Origin: Gammaproteobacteria bacterium
GTDB lineage: Bacteria; Pseudomonadota; Gammaproteobacteria; SZUA-229
Reading direction: 5' to 3'
Assembly (NCBI GenBank): GCA_015488295.1
Contig: WFOC01000078.1
Location: 1-37,091 of the forward strand
DNA length: 37,091 bases
The position numbers were made by a program, and so were the translations under genes. The notes beneath the pieces were generated by a model. The model saw nothing but the letters and a program-made list of their open reading frames with translations, did no database searches and had not been told where the DNA came from. Shown here piece by piece: positions 24,787-33,636 of this stretch (positions are counted from its first letter, which is position 1; each line of letters opens with the position of its first letter).

Positions 24787-25749
24787 TCATTTTTTCAAAA
24801 ACTCAGTAATTTTATCTTCACTCCAGCTGCCATTATTTAACGCTGTCGATGCCGATAAAAAACCAACATGACCACCATGAGCAGTCAGCAAAAAATCGAT
24901 ACTATTACTCAGTTCATCCTGCGTGGGTACGGTTGATTCAAACATGAAAGGATCATCCAGCGAATGAATAATTCTGGTCGGCACACTGATATTTTTCAAA
25001 AACTGTCGGCTGCTGCATTTATCATAATAATCCTGTGCGCCAGAAAAACCATGTAACGGTGCAGTCACCCTGTCATCATAATCCCGAAAACTTTTCAGCT
25101 GATTGACATCAACATCCAGCGGCGACTTTATTTTTTTAAATTTTTCATGGTAGGTTTTTCTTAAAGAAACCAGCAGGTGGTCACGATAAATTTTCGAAAG
25201 ACCCCGTTCAAGTCTTTCAGCCGCATCCTGCAATCGAAACGGCACAGAAACAGCTGCAGCTTTTTTTAACGGATTGTTTGCGCCTGTCTCACCCAGCCAT
25301 TTCAGCAACACGTTACCACCCAGCGAAAAACCGACAGCGGCATAAGGGTAGTTGCCAGTAACTTTTTTAATGTGCTCAACAATAAAAGCCAGGTCGCCGG
25401 TTTCGCCTGAATGGTAAGCTCGTGGTAAACGATTAATGCGACCACTGCAACCGCGAAAATGCATCAGCACCGGTCGGCAACCGGACTGTTCCAGACGATA
25501 AAGAATGCCATTGATATAATGCGAATTAATGTCGCCTTCCAGGCCGTGCAGAATCAATACTGTTTTGTCTGAAAGATTTTTACTCCAGCACAGGTCGATA
25601 AAATCGCCATCATCAAGTTCGACCTGCTCATCTTTCAGGTCCAGCCGGTGGCGTTTTTTAAAGAACACCGGCCACAGGGTTTGAAGATGTGGTGAGCGCA
25701 GCCACCACGCAGGTTTAAAGTCTGGTGTAATCCTAAGCGATTTAGTCAA
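24787..25749 (-). CDS. YheT-like alpha/beta hydrolase
   Basis: An AB-hydrolase-4 (YheT/ABHD1-3) family protein, probably an esterase of unknown substrate, about 320 residues. The family N-terminus FKPAWWLRSPHLQTLWPVFF, the oxyanion strand VLILHGLEGD, the nucleophile elbow GFSLGGNVLLKWLG (Ser in G-x-S-x-G), the acid SLDDPFM and the terminal HGGHVGFL (catalytic His) are all present. Homologues begin about ten residues before PAWW, which fits a TTG start at 25749 overlapping the sdhE stop by 8 bases (TTGACTAA). An ATG at 25794, inside sdhE, is the alternative. Neither has a ribosome site, in line with coupling to sdhE. Confidence 0.87.
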   Translation of the reverse strand: MTKSLRITPDFKPAWWLRSPHLQTLWPVFFKKRHRLDLKDEQVELDDGDFIDLCWSKNLSDKTVLILHGLEGDINSHYINGILYRLEQSGCRPVLMHFRGCSGRINRLPRAYHSGETGDLAFIVEHIKKVTGNYPYAAVGFSLGGNVLLKWLGETGANNPLKKAAAVSVPFRLQDAAERLERGLSKIYRDHLLVSLRKTYHEKFKKIKSPLDVDVNQLKSFRDYDDRVTAPLHGFSGAQDYYDKCSSRQFLKNISVPTRIIHSLDDPFMFESTVPTQDELSNSIDFLLTAHGGHVGFLSASTALNNGSWSEDKITEFLKK

Positions 25750-26002
25750 AAGAAGTTTTCTGAATTTGTTGAACCAGACTCGCGATGGCCGCATCACTGG
25801 AAACAGAGTTGCCCAGCAACAGATCAAGCAAAGTCTGGTCAGGATAGGACAACAGCATTTCGAATACCTGCTTTTGTTCTGTGTTTAAATTTTTCGCGCC
25901 CTTGTCAACAAAATTATTCAGCAACAGATCAAGCTCAAGCATGCCACGCCGACACTGCCACCTGTAATTTACAGACTGGTCACCGCTGACTTCCCTATTC
26001 AT
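25742..26002 (-). CDS. sdhE: Succinate dehydrogenase flavinylation factor
   Basis: Small cytosolic factor that helps attach FAD covalently to SdhA (SdhE/YgfY/Sdh5 family). 86 residues. The diagnostic RG-x-x-E motif appears as CRRGMLELDLLL (residues 18-29), followed by the helical bundle LNTEQKQVFEMLLSYPDQTL and LLGNSVSSDAAIASLVQQI. It directly follows sdhB (61 bases) in the order sdhC-D-A-B-E, supporting its role. In E. coli the gene is next to ygfZ rather than in the sdh operon; here both neighbourhoods coincide. Its last codons overlap the likely start of the downstream hydrolase gene. Confidence 0.93.
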   Translation of the reverse strand: MNREVSGDQSVNYRWQCRRGMLELDLLLNNFVDKGAKNLNTEQKQVFEMLLSYPDQTLLDLLLGNSVSSDAAIASLVQQIQKTSFD

Positions 26003-26063
26003 TCTTTACCGCCATGGATGAAGAATATGCTGGAATCACTGGAAACGATTTCAGTGCACCGCT

Positions 26064-26762
26064 TCACAGCGAGCGCGAAATCATTTTTGCCTTGATGCGG
26101 CCGATGGCTTTGGTCGGGTTCAAACCTTTCGGGCAGACGTGCACGCAGTTCATGATGGTGTGACAGCGAAACAGTTTGAACGGCCCTTCCAGATTTTCCA
26201 GACGTTGTTCGAAAGCCTGGTCACGACTGTCTTCAATAAATCGCGAAGCCTGCAGCAATGCCGCCGGACCTAAAAACTTGTCCGGGTTCCACCAGAACGA
26301 TGGGCAGGATGTTGTGCAGCAGGCACACAACACACATTCATACAAACCATCAAGACGTTCGCGCTGCTTCGGCGTTTGCGTAAGCTCCACTTCCGGCATC
26401 GGGTCGTTGACCACCAGATAGGGTTTGACCGCGCGATACTGTTTATAAAACTGATCCATGTCGATGATCAAATCACGAATCACCGGCAGGCCGGGCAAGG
26501 GTTTGACTTCAACAGGTTGTTTCAAACTATCCAGCGAGGTGATGCAGGCCAGACCATTAAAACCATTGATATTCATACCATCCGAACCACAGACACCTTC
26601 ACCGCATGAACGACGAAAACTCAAGGTCTGATCCTGCTCATCTTTTATGCGTAACAGGGCCGCCAGCAACATGGTACCCGGCTCAACATTATCCAGCTCA
26701 TATTCCTGCACATAAGGTTTGGCATCGGTTTCCGGGTTGTATCGATAGATTTTAAATTTCAT
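26064..26762 (-). CDS. sdhB: Succinate dehydrogenase iron-sulfur subunit
   Basis: Carries electrons from SdhA FAD to quinone through three clusters. 232 residues. The [2Fe-2S] site is CGEGVCGSDGMNINGFNGLA followed by Cys; the [4Fe-4S] site is CVLCACCTTSCPSFWW; and the [3Fe-4S] site is CHTIMNCVHVCPKGLNPTKA. The N-terminus MKFKIYRYNPETDAKPYVQ is typical. The gap to sdhA is 90 bases, larger than the overlapping C-D-A junctions, and contains a one-armed CACAGAG repeat. Confidence 0.98.
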   Translation of the reverse strand: MKFKIYRYNPETDAKPYVQEYELDNVEPGTMLLAALLRIKDEQDQTLSFRRSCGEGVCGSDGMNINGFNGLACITSLDSLKQPVEVKPLPGLPVIRDLIIDMDQFYKQYRAVKPYLVVNDPMPEVELTQTPKQRERLDGLYECVLCACCTTSCPSFWWNPDKFLGPAALLQASRFIEDSRDQAFEQRLENLEGPFKLFRCHTIMNCVHVCPKGLNPTKAIGRIKAKMISRSL

Positions 26763-26789
26763 ACACCACTCACCAAAATTACTTGTTTC

Positions 26790-26814
26790 ACCACAGAGGC
26801 ACTAAGGCGCAGAG
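26790..26814. repeat. One-armed ACCACAGAGGCAC repeat between sdhA and sdhB
   Basis: ACCACAGAGGCACTAAGGCGC, matching the left arm of the element at 6276 for its first 13 bases. No inverse arm follows. The next 50 bases are a T-rich run of TTTTTC-type units reaching the sdhA stop codon, which resemble the flank at 24181. Confidence 0.65.
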
Positions 26815-26852
26815 AAAAATTTTTCATTTTTCGTTTTTCACTTTTCATTGCG

Positions 26853-28643
26853 TCAATAGACACGCGGTTTAGGCGGAAAACTTTCAACGGACAGCGGCTT
26901 GGTTCTCACCGGCTTGTAATCCAGGCCATTTTCAAATGAATACAAACTATGGCGCATCCATGATTTATCATCGCGTTCGGTAAAATCAGTACGTGAATGC
27001 GCGCCGCGACTTTCTTCACGGGCATAGGCCGAATGAATCGCCGCCAGCGCGCAGGCCATCAAATTTTCCAGTTCGAAAGCTTCGACTTTGGCGGTATTAA
27101 AAGTGAAACTCTGATCATCAATTCTGACGTTTTTCATGCGTTCGGCAAGTTGTTCAACCTTATCCACGCCCTCTTTTAAAATTTCTTTGTTTCTGAAAAC
27201 ACTGCAATGATCTTCCATGGTCTGTTTTAATTCTTTACGCAGATTAGCAACCGTTTCGCTGGCAGTGTCTGATGAACTTGGCGGCTGATCATAACGTTTT
27301 ATTTTTGCCACAATTTCGTTAACCGATTCTTCGTTAGCGCTGCGGTGGTATTTATTTTCTTTCAGATAATCGATGATGTGATTCGCTGCGGCACGACCAA
27401 ACACCAGTATATCCAGCAATGAGTTGCCGCCCAGACGATTACCGCCGTGTACCGAAACGCAGGCGCATTCGCCGGCTGCGTACAAACCAGCCACCGGTTC
27501 TTCCGGCGTATCTTTTACCGGCACCACCACCTGGCCGAAACGGTTGGTGGGAATACCACCCATGGTGTAATGCGCAGTCGGGAAAACCGGAATCGGTGTT
27601 TCCGCCGGATCAATACCCAGGAATGTGATACAGGTTTGACGGATACCCGGCAGGCGTTTTTGAATAACCGCTTCACCCAGATGATCGAGCTTGAGCAGCA
27701 CATGATCTTTGTTCGGGCCACAACCACGCCCTTCGCGCACTTCCACCGCGATTGCCCGACTGACCACATCACGGCTGGCCAGATCTTTGGCTTTAGGCGC
27801 GTAACGTTCCATCAAACGTTCACCGTCACCATTCACCAGATAACCGCCCTCGCCGCGCGCACCTTCGGTAATCAGCATACCACGGCCGGCAATACCGGTA
27901 GGATGAAACTGAAAGAATTCCATGTCCTGCAGCGGGATGCCTGCGCGCATCGCCATGCCCATGCCATCACCAGTGTTGATCAGCGCATTGGTCGTGGTCT
28001 TGAATAACTGGCCGGCACCGCCGGTGGCAAGCAAGGTGGTCTTGGCTTCGATGACCATGATCTGGCCATTTTGAATATTAAAAATCACCGCACCGAGTAC
28101 GTGGCCTTCGTCATCTTTTATCAGATCGACCGCAAAATATTCATCGAAGAAATGGGTTTTGGCGCGGATGTTCTGCTGGTACAGACTGTGCAGGATGGCG
28201 TGGCCGGTACGGTCGGCGGCGGCGCAGGTACGTGATGCCTGATCGCCACCAAAATTCTGGCTCTGGCCACCGAAGGCACGCTGATAAATCTTGCCGTTAT
28301 CGAGCCGGGAAAACGGCACACCAAAATGTTCCAGCTCATACACCGCTTTGGGTGCAGCGCGGCACATGTATTCGATGGCATCCTGGTCACCGAGATAATC
28401 GCTGCCTTTCACCGTATCAAACATGTGCCAGTGCCAGTTATCCGGCGAGACATTCGCCAGCGCTGCATTCATGCCGCCCTGCGCTGCCACCGTGTGCGAA
28501 CGCGTGGGAAATACTTTCGATACCACAGCAACACTCAGGTCGGCTTCGGCCAGTTGCAATGAAGCGCGCAGACCACCACCACCGGCACCAATAATCAGCG
28601 TGTCAAACTGCCGCCGCTCTATCGAAGTTACATCACTGCTCAT
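26853..28643 (-). CDS. sdhA: Succinate dehydrogenase flavoprotein subunit
   Basis: Oxidises succinate to fumarate in the TCA cycle; peripheral membrane subunit of complex II. 596 residues. FAD-binding Gly motif IIGAGGGG (17-24), covalent-FAD His50 in PTRSHTVAAQGG, substrate-site segments HPTGIAGRGMLITEGARGEG and HYTMGGIPTN, and the conserved GGNRLGGNSLLDILVFGR. The C-terminus YKPVRTKPLSVESFPPKPRV is typical. The start at 28643 (MSSDVTSIERR) overlaps the sdhD stop by 4 bases (ATGA), giving translational coupling. Needs SdhE, encoded downstream. Confidence 0.98.
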   Translation of the reverse strand: MSSDVTSIERRQFDTLIIGAGGGGLRASLQLAEADLSVAVVSKVFPTRSHTVAAQGGMNAALANVSPDNWHWHMFDTVKGSDYLGDQDAIEYMCRAAPKAVYELEHFGVPFSRLDNGKIYQRAFGGQSQNFGGDQASRTCAAADRTGHAILHSLYQQNIRAKTHFFDEYFAVDLIKDDEGHVLGAVIFNIQNGQIMVIEAKTTLLATGGAGQLFKTTTNALINTGDGMGMAMRAGIPLQDMEFFQFHPTGIAGRGMLITEGARGEGGYLVNGDGERLMERYAPKAKDLASRDVVSRAIAVEVREGRGCGPNKDHVLLKLDHLGEAVIQKRLPGIRQTCITFLGIDPAETPIPVFPTAHYTMGGIPTNRFGQVVVPVKDTPEEPVAGLYAAGECACVSVHGGNRLGGNSLLDILVFGRAAANHIIDYLKENKYHRSANEESVNEIVAKIKRYDQPPSSSDTASETVANLRKELKQTMEDHCSVFRNKEILKEGVDKVEQLAERMKNVRIDDQSFTFNTAKVEAFELENLMACALAAIHSAYAREESRGAHSRTDFTERDDKSWMRHSLYSFENGLDYKPVRTKPLSVESFPPKPRVY

Positions 28644-28987
28644 TGACCTACCACCGACAACAATAAAATTCTGAACACCCACAGGCCGCTACCGATCAAA
28701 ACCCCAACCAGCAACGAGAGAATAAAAATACGCAACATGATGTTATGCACATAATCCAGTACCACATCGCGCATGCCTATCCAGGCATGAAACAAAAGTG
28801 CGATAACAAAAATGCCAACCACAGTAGTATTAAACGGGTAATACAGCCATTCTCGCCATGCTTCAAAGGCGATTGCATCTGCGCTAAAAAAACACCAGGC
28901 CGCATACAGGATGAATAAAGCAATATAAACCGCACTGACACGCTGAATCACCCACGGCCGCAAGCCTTCTAGAACATAAAGGCTCAT
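28640..28987 (-). CDS. sdhD: Succinate dehydrogenase membrane anchor subunit
   Basis: One of the two heme b/quinone membrane subunits of complex II. 115 residues with three transmembrane helices. The heme-ligand His67 lies in LLFHAWIGMRDVVLDYVHN, with the quinone-site Asp78-Tyr79 pair as in E. coli SdhD (His71, Asp82-Tyr83). The start chosen is the ATG at 28987, which overlaps the sdhC stop (ATGA); a GTG two codons earlier is possible. Both ends overlap neighbours by 4 bases. Confidence 0.95.
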   Translation of the reverse strand: MSLYVLEGLRPWVIQRVSAVYIALFILYAAWCFFSADAIAFEAWREWLYYPFNTTVVGIFVIALLFHAWIGMRDVVLDYVHNIMLRIFILSLLVGVLIGSGLWVFRILLLSVVGQ

Positions 28988-29361
28988 GAGCACACCCCGA
29001 TAACGATGAGCACAATGCTAACAAGCTCTGCCAGTATCACCAGCCAGGCACCGGTACGCATCGATGTTTTTTCGACACCGATTTCTGCATCAATCAGCAA
29101 AAAACGGATGCCGGCAAAAAAGTGATGTGCTATCGACCACAACAGTACAATCTGCAGCAACAGCATGAAAGGCTGGTCAAGGCTCTGTCGCACCTGTTCA
29201 AATGACTGCGCGGACTCAATGGAAAGATCGAGCAGATAAACCGCATAAGGCAAAGCAAGAAAAAGTAATACACCGGTAATACGGTGCGCGAAAGAAACAA
29301 TGCCCGGAACAGGCAATCGAATTTTTAATAAGTTTAAATAAACAGGCCGGTGGTCAGACAT
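28984..29361 (-). CDS. sdhC: Succinate dehydrogenase cytochrome b556 subunit
   Basis: The other heme/quinone membrane subunit. 125 residues, three transmembrane helices. N-terminal MSDHRPVYLNLLKIRLPVPG with the SFAHRITGV motif, where Ser and Arg contact quinone in E. coli, and the heme-ligand His80 in IAHHFFAGIRFLLIDAEIG. The start at 29361 is fixed by homology; the longer frame runs through the intergenic region. It is the first gene of sdhCDABE, divergent from ygfZ with 249 bases between. Confidence 0.96.
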   Translation of the reverse strand: MSDHRPVYLNLLKIRLPVPGIVSFAHRITGVLLFLALPYAVYLLDLSIESAQSFEQVRQSLDQPFMLLLQIVLLWSIAHHFFAGIRFLLIDAEIGVEKTSMRTGAWLVILAELVSIVLIVIGVCS

Positions 29362-29549
29362 TGCTCTGCCAACCTTGAATCGCCCTGCCTGGTCGTCCAT
29401 CATCTGGCCGTCCATCGTATTTAACCATAGCTTTGAGCCTGATATTTTATTCTTGTTATATTGATACCGCAGAACCCGAAAGGTTCCGCTCTCAGGAAAG
29501 GTAGCACGTATATTCACAGAAAACAACGCGATAAAAACCACATCAAAAC

Positions 29550-29555
29550 TATAAT
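29550..29555 (+). promoter_or_regulatory. Candidate -10 element for ygfZ
   Basis: TATAAT, 55 bases before the ygfZ start, in the 249-base divergent region shared with sdhC. No good -35 at the right distance, so evidence is the -10 only. The ribosome site GAGG (29597-29600) follows ten bases before the ATG. I see no convincing sdhC promoter. Confidence 0.3.
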
Positions 29556-29610
29556 GATTTAATGCGCAAATGCGCCTAAGATTCACTTAATAAAACGAGG
29601 CCTGATAACG

Positions 29611-30669
29611 ATGAATGACGACTGGAAAAATTATCTGCTGAGCAAAGGCGCAGAACATACTGAAGTGACAGCCTTCCGCTTCAATGACGATGCAGTGGAC
29701 AATCAGAAAGCCGATAGCACAGATATAATATGCGACCTGTCACAATACAGCACGCTGGTAGTCGCCGGCGACGATGCGGTCGATTTCATGCAGGGCCAGT
29801 TCACCAACGATGTCAAAAATGTCGATGAGCAGAACAGCCAGCTGAATGCTTTCTGTAACAACAAGGGACGCATGAGCGCCAATTTCCGCCTGTTCAAATA
29901 TCAGCAGAATTATTTTTTCAGCGTAAGAAACAACCTGGTCGAGCGCAGCATCGAACATCTGCAAAATTACATCCTGCGCGCACAGGTGGTTATTCAGGAT
30001 GTCAGTGAGCAACTAATCCATCTCGGCGTGAGCGGTGATAATGCCGAAAAACTGTTAGCACCGTTTGTTGAAATCAGCAATCGTGAGATCGACGCTGTCT
30101 CATTTAATGACAACTACATTGCTATTCGAGTTGCCGGTGCACAGGCAGAGAAAAACCCGCGTTATGAAATTTTCTGCTCACCCGAGCACGCTAAAACATT
30201 ATGGGAAGCGATCAGCACACAGGCAGAAGTCGTGAATTCATCAAGCTGGGATTACCTGAACATTCAGGCCGGCCTGCCCTTCATCGACAGCCATAGCAGT
30301 GAAGAATTTGTACCGCAGATGGTCAACATGGACCTGATCAACGGCGTGAGTTTTACCAAGGGCTGTTACACCGGCCAGGAAATCGTCGCCCGCATGCATT
30401 ACCTGGGCAAGCTGAAAAAACGTTGTTACAAAGTCTTTATCGACAGTCAGGACAAACCGGCAGCCGGTGACAAACTGTTTGCCGAAAACGCCCGTGCCGG
30501 CCAGAACACCGGCATGATTATTCAGGCAGAAAAAAATCCGCAAGCAGGTTACGACGCACTGGCGGTTATCCAGATTGCGGATACCGAATCGAAGCTGTTT
30601 TTGAATGATGCGGATGGACCGGCGGTAACGGTGAAAGAACTGCCGTACAACCTCGACACAGAAACGTAG
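29611..30669 (+). CDS. ygfZ: YgfZ/GcvT-fold iron-sulfur enzyme maintenance protein
   Basis: Folate-binding YgfZ protein, required for normal activity of some Fe-S enzymes such as MiaB. 352 residues, the family length. The signature K-G-C-Y-T-G-Q-E is at 250-257 with conserved Cys252, followed by IVARMHYLGKLKKR. The GcvT-like N-terminal half includes VAGDDAVDFMQGQFTNDVKN. It is the only plus-strand gene in the window. It diverges from the sdh operon, whose complex II carries three Fe-S clusters; the functional link is inference. Its TAG stop is formed by the first bases of a GTAGGG-type repeat (30666-30733), so the terminal Thr and the stop may not be ancestral. Confidence 0.96.
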   Translation: MNDDWKNYLLSKGAEHTEVTAFRFNDDAVDNQKADSTDIICDLSQYSTLVVAGDDAVDFMQGQFTNDVKNVDEQNSQLNAFCNNKGRMSANFRLFKYQQNYFFSVRNNLVERSIEHLQNYILRAQVVIQDVSEQLIHLGVSGDNAEKLLAPFVEISNREIDAVSFNDNYIAIRVAGAQAEKNPRYEIFCSPEHAKTLWEAISTQAEVVNSSSWDYLNIQAGLPFIDSHSSEEFVPQMVNMDLINGVSFTKGCYTGQEIVARMHYLGKLKKRCYKVFIDSQDKPAAGDKLFAENARAGQNTGMIIQAEKNPQAGYDALAVIQIADTESKLFLNDADGPAVTVKELPYNLDTET

Positions 30670-30733
30670 GGCGGGCATTGCCCGCCGCGGCGCACATATT
30701 AAAACCACCGTTGTCGGGCAGTGCCCGACCTAC
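30666..30733. repeat. GTAGGGCGGGCA-type composite palindrome at the ygfZ stop
   Basis: Ends GTAGGGCGGGCATTGCCCG on the left and GTCGGGCAGTGCCCGACCTAC (without its first base) on the right, each a short palindrome. 68 bases. The TAG at 30667-30669 is the ygfZ stop codon. It lies in the convergent gap between ygfZ and lysS and may act as a transcript-end structure for both. Confidence 0.88.
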
Positions 30734-30801
30734 GCCGCAAAAGACGCGAAAAAATCCCGGATAATTTTTATACCACAGGTTGAATATCAGGTGGAAACCG
30801 C

Positions 30802-30828
30802 GTGGGCAGAAAAACCTGCCCACCCTAC
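30802..30828. repeat. Short GTGGGCAG palindrome after lysS
   Basis: GTGGGCAG (30802-30809), short loop, CTGCCCAC followed by CCTAC ending at 30828, three bases from the lysS stop. Same half-size form as the copy after lapB. Also lies in the ygfZ/lysS convergent gap. Confidence 0.78.
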
Positions 30829-30831
30829 GGT

Positions 30832-32382
30832 TTACTCAGAGGTTTCTGCTTCCTGGCGCATGTGCGGGAATAAAATCACATCGCGAATCGACGGTGAGTC
30901 GGTGAGCAACATCACCAGCCGGTCGATGCCAATACCCTCCCCCGCGGTTGGCGGCAAACCGTATTCCAGCGCACGGATGTAGTCCGCATCAAAGTGCATG
31001 GCTTCATCATCACCGGCATCTTTTTCTGCGACCTGCGCCTGAAAACGCTCGGCCTGGTCTTCCGCGTCATTCAACTCGGAGAAACCATTGGCAATCTCGC
31101 GACCACCGACAAAAAATTCAAAACGGTCGGTAACAGACGGGTTGCTGTCGCTGCGACGTGCCAGCGGTGAAACTTCTGTCGGATATTCGGTGATAAAGGT
31201 CGGATCCATCAGGCGATGCTCCACAGTCTTTTCAAAAATCTCGATCTGCACCTTGCCCAGACCGTAACCGTCTTTTAATTGCACGCCCAGACTCTCGGCG
31301 AGTTTTCGCGCACTATCCAGGTCGGACAACATGTCTGCCGTGATCTCGGGATTAAAATGCAGGATGGAATCAAACACACTCAGGCGCGTAAAAGGCGAGC
31401 CAAAATCATAGCTGTTGCCTTCACTGGTCACCTGCGTAGTGCCCAGCAATTCTGTTGCCAGTTGGCGCAGCAGGTCTTCGGTGATGTCCATCAGGTCGTT
31501 GTAATCCGCGTAAGCCTGATAAAACTCCAGCATGGTGAACTCAGGATTATGCCGCGTGGAAACGCCTTCGTTGCGGAAGTTTCGATTGATCTCGTAAACA
31601 CGTTCAAAACCGCCAACCACCAGACGCTTTAAATATAATTCCGGCGCGATACGAAGATACATCGGCAGGTTGAGCGCGTTGTGAAAGGTCTCAAACGGTT
31701 TCGCTGTTGCGCCGCCGGGAATCACCTGCATCATCGGTGTTTCTACTTCGACAAAACCATTGGTATCAAAATAGTTGCGAATAAATTTGATGATCGCGGT
31801 GCGCAGGTAAAAATTCTTTTTCACATCCTCATTCATTATCAGGTCAACATAACGCTGGCGATAACGGATCTCGGTATCGGACAGACCATGGAATTTATCC
31901 GGCAGCGGACGCAGTGATTTTGTCAGCAGCTGCACATCATCAACTTTTACCGAAAGCTCATCGGTTTTGGTTTTGAACAGCACACCGGAGGCACCGATGA
32001 TGTCGCCAACATCCCATTTTTTAAAACCGTCGTTGTACACACCTTCAGGCAGACTATCGCGCTGCAAAAACAGCTGGATGCGACCGGACATATCCTGCAA
32101 CTGCGAGAAGCTGGCCTTGCCCATGATGCGTTTTGCCATCATACGACCGGCCACCGAAACGCGAACACCTAATTCTTCGAGCTCTTCTTTTGTCTTGCTA
32201 TCGTAATGTTCCAGCAGATCACCGGCCAGCGAATCGCGTCGAAAAGAATTTGGAAACGCACTACCGCCCTGCTGTTTCGATGTCTCACGCAAGGCCGATA
32301 ATTTTTCACGACGCTGCGTAATCAATTTGTTTTCTTCTTCAGCGGTGATGGGTGTAACTTCGTCTTTATTATTTGTGCTCAT
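30832..32382 (-). CDS. lysS: Lysyl-tRNA synthetase, class II
   Basis: Charges tRNA-Lys. 516 residues. An N-terminal OB-fold anticodon-binding domain (about 60-160, [20 protein letters not shown]), then the class II catalytic core: motif 1 near [19 protein letters not shown], motif 2 [20 protein letters not shown], and motif 3 with [15 protein letters not shown]. The C-terminus [15 protein letters not shown] is typical. It follows prfB by 60 bases, the same prfB-lysS pairing as E. coli, and is convergent with ygfZ. Confidence 0.98.
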   Translation of the reverse strand: MSTNNKDEVTPITAEEENKLITQRREKLSALRETSKQQGGSAFPNSFRRDSLAGDLLEHYDSKTKEELEELGVRVSVAGRMMAKRIMGKASFSQLQDMSGRIQLFLQRDSLPEGVYNDGFKKWDVGDIIGASGVLFKTKTDELSVKVDDVQLLTKSLRPLPDKFHGLSDTEIRYRQRYVDLIMNEDVKKNFYLRTAIIKFIRNYFDTNGFVEVETPMMQVIPGGATAKPFETFHNALNLPMYLRIAPELYLKRLVVGGFERVYEINRNFRNEGVSTRHNPEFTMLEFYQAYADYNDLMDITEDLLRQLATELLGTTQVTSEGNSYDFGSPFTRLSVFDSILHFNPEITADMLSDLDSARKLAESLGVQLKDGYGLGKVQIEIFEKTVEHRLMDPTFITEYPTEVSPLARRSDSNPSVTDRFEFFVGGREIANGFSELNDAEDQAERFQAQVAEKDAGDDEAMHFDADYIRALEYGLPPTAGEGIGIDRLVMLLTDSPSIRDVILFPHMRQEAETSE

Positions 32383-32415
32383 AAATTCTTCTAAACGCTC
32401 ATATTTTGAATATAA

Positions 32416-32445
32416 CTATTCACTATTAACTATTCGTTGCTTTTA
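32416..32445. repeat. AAAAGCA(A)CGAATAG repeat overlapping the prfB stop
   Basis: On the minus strand TAAAAGCAACGAATAGTTAA and a further AGTGAATAG. The first TAA is the prfB stop codon. Similar to the arm AAAAGCAGTGAATAATGAA at the end of the yajD-like gene. Confidence 0.6.
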
Positions 32446-33541
32446 CAGCCCTGCTTTCAGACTGGCTTCGATGAACTGGTCCAGATCACCATCCAGCACC
32501 GCCTGCGTATTACCTGTCTCAACATTGGTACGCAGGTCCTTGATGCGCGACTGGTCCAGCACGTAGGAACGTATCTGGCTACCCCAGCCGATGTCAGACT
32601 TGGTTTCTTCCAGCGCTTTCTGGTCGGCGTTGCGAAGCTGTACTTCGCGCTCATACAGTTTGGCTTTCAACTGCTTCATCGCCGAGTCTTTATTCTTGTG
32701 TTGCGAACGGCCGCTCTGACACTGCACCACCACATTGGTCGGCAGGTGGGTGATACGCACCGCCGACTCTGTTTTGTTAACGTGCTGGCCGCCGGCACCG
32801 CTGGCGCGGTAAACGTCGATGCGCAGATCGGCCGGGTTGATATCGATCTCGATATCATCATCCACTTCCGGCGAAACAAACACCGCGGCGAACGAAGTAT
32901 GGCGACGGTTGCCCGAGTCAAACGGTGATTTTCTCACCAGGCGATGCACGCCAGTCTCGGTGCGCAGGCGGCCATAAACATAATCACCGGCGATGCTGAT
33001 GGTGGCGCTTTTAATGCCGGCGACATCACCGGCAGAGACTTCCATCAACTCGGTTTTGAAACCGTGCGACTCGCCCCAGCGCAGATACATGCGCAACAAC
33101 ATCTCGGCCCAGTCCTGGGCTTCGGTGCCACCGGAGCCGGCCTGGATATCGACAAAAGCATTGCACGAATCCATCTCGCCGGAGAACATGCGGCGAAATT
33201 CCAGCTCGACCACTTTTTCTTCCAGCACTTTCAAATCTTCAATGATGCTGTTGATGCTGTCTTCGTCGTTCTCTTCGACCGACATTTCCAGCAGTTCTTC
33301 AGCATCGTTCAGACCGCTGTCCAGCTCTTCGATGGTGACCACGATTTTTTCCAGCCGGGCGCGTTCCTGCCCCAGCTTCTGTGCGTTTTCCGGATCATCC
33401 CAGATGCCCGGCTGCTCCAGCTCGCGGTTTACTTCTTCCAGTTCTTCCTGACGGCGATCAAAGTCAAAGATACCCCCTAAGTGAATCGGTACGTTCACGC
33501 AGGTCTTTGATCTGGTTGGTTATCGGGTTGATTTCTATCAT
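32443..33541 (-). CDS. prfB: Peptide chain release factor 2 (programmed +1 frameshift)
   Basis: Recognises UGA and UAA stop codons and triggers peptide release. It is encoded in two frames: 33541-33467 gives 25 codons ([20 protein letters not shown] then LRGYL), an in-frame TGA follows at 33466-33464, and translation resumes one base on at 33465 ([20 protein letters not shown]), giving 365 residues, the E. coli length. The codon-recognition motif SPF is in [15 protein letters not shown] and the catalytic GGQ in [20 protein letters not shown] frame starting MNVPIHLGG in the single ORF is not the real N-terminus. Upstream of lysS, as in E. coli. Confidence 0.98.
33463..33481 (-). promoter_or_regulatory. 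prfB programmed frameshift site
   Basis: The sequence CTTAGGGGGTATCTTTGAC holds all known parts: an internal Shine-Dalgarno-like AGGGGG, a 3-base TAT spacer, the slippery CTT, and the TGA-C stop. When RF2 is scarce the ribosome slips +1 to read GAC. This gives autoregulation of RF2. Identical in layout to E. coli. Confidence 0.97.
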
Positions 33542-33636
33542 GGCTGTTACTTTTAATCTTGCGGCTTGCAGCGAAGCGGGAATGATACCGGAAATCGCTG
33601 CCACAGTACATGACAGCCCGCCTTTACAGCCACTAA

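Noticed and set aside
32443-33498. prfB start at MNVPIHLGG
   Set aside because: This is read-through of the wrong frame upstream of the frameshift; the real start is at 33541 with the conserved TGA site.
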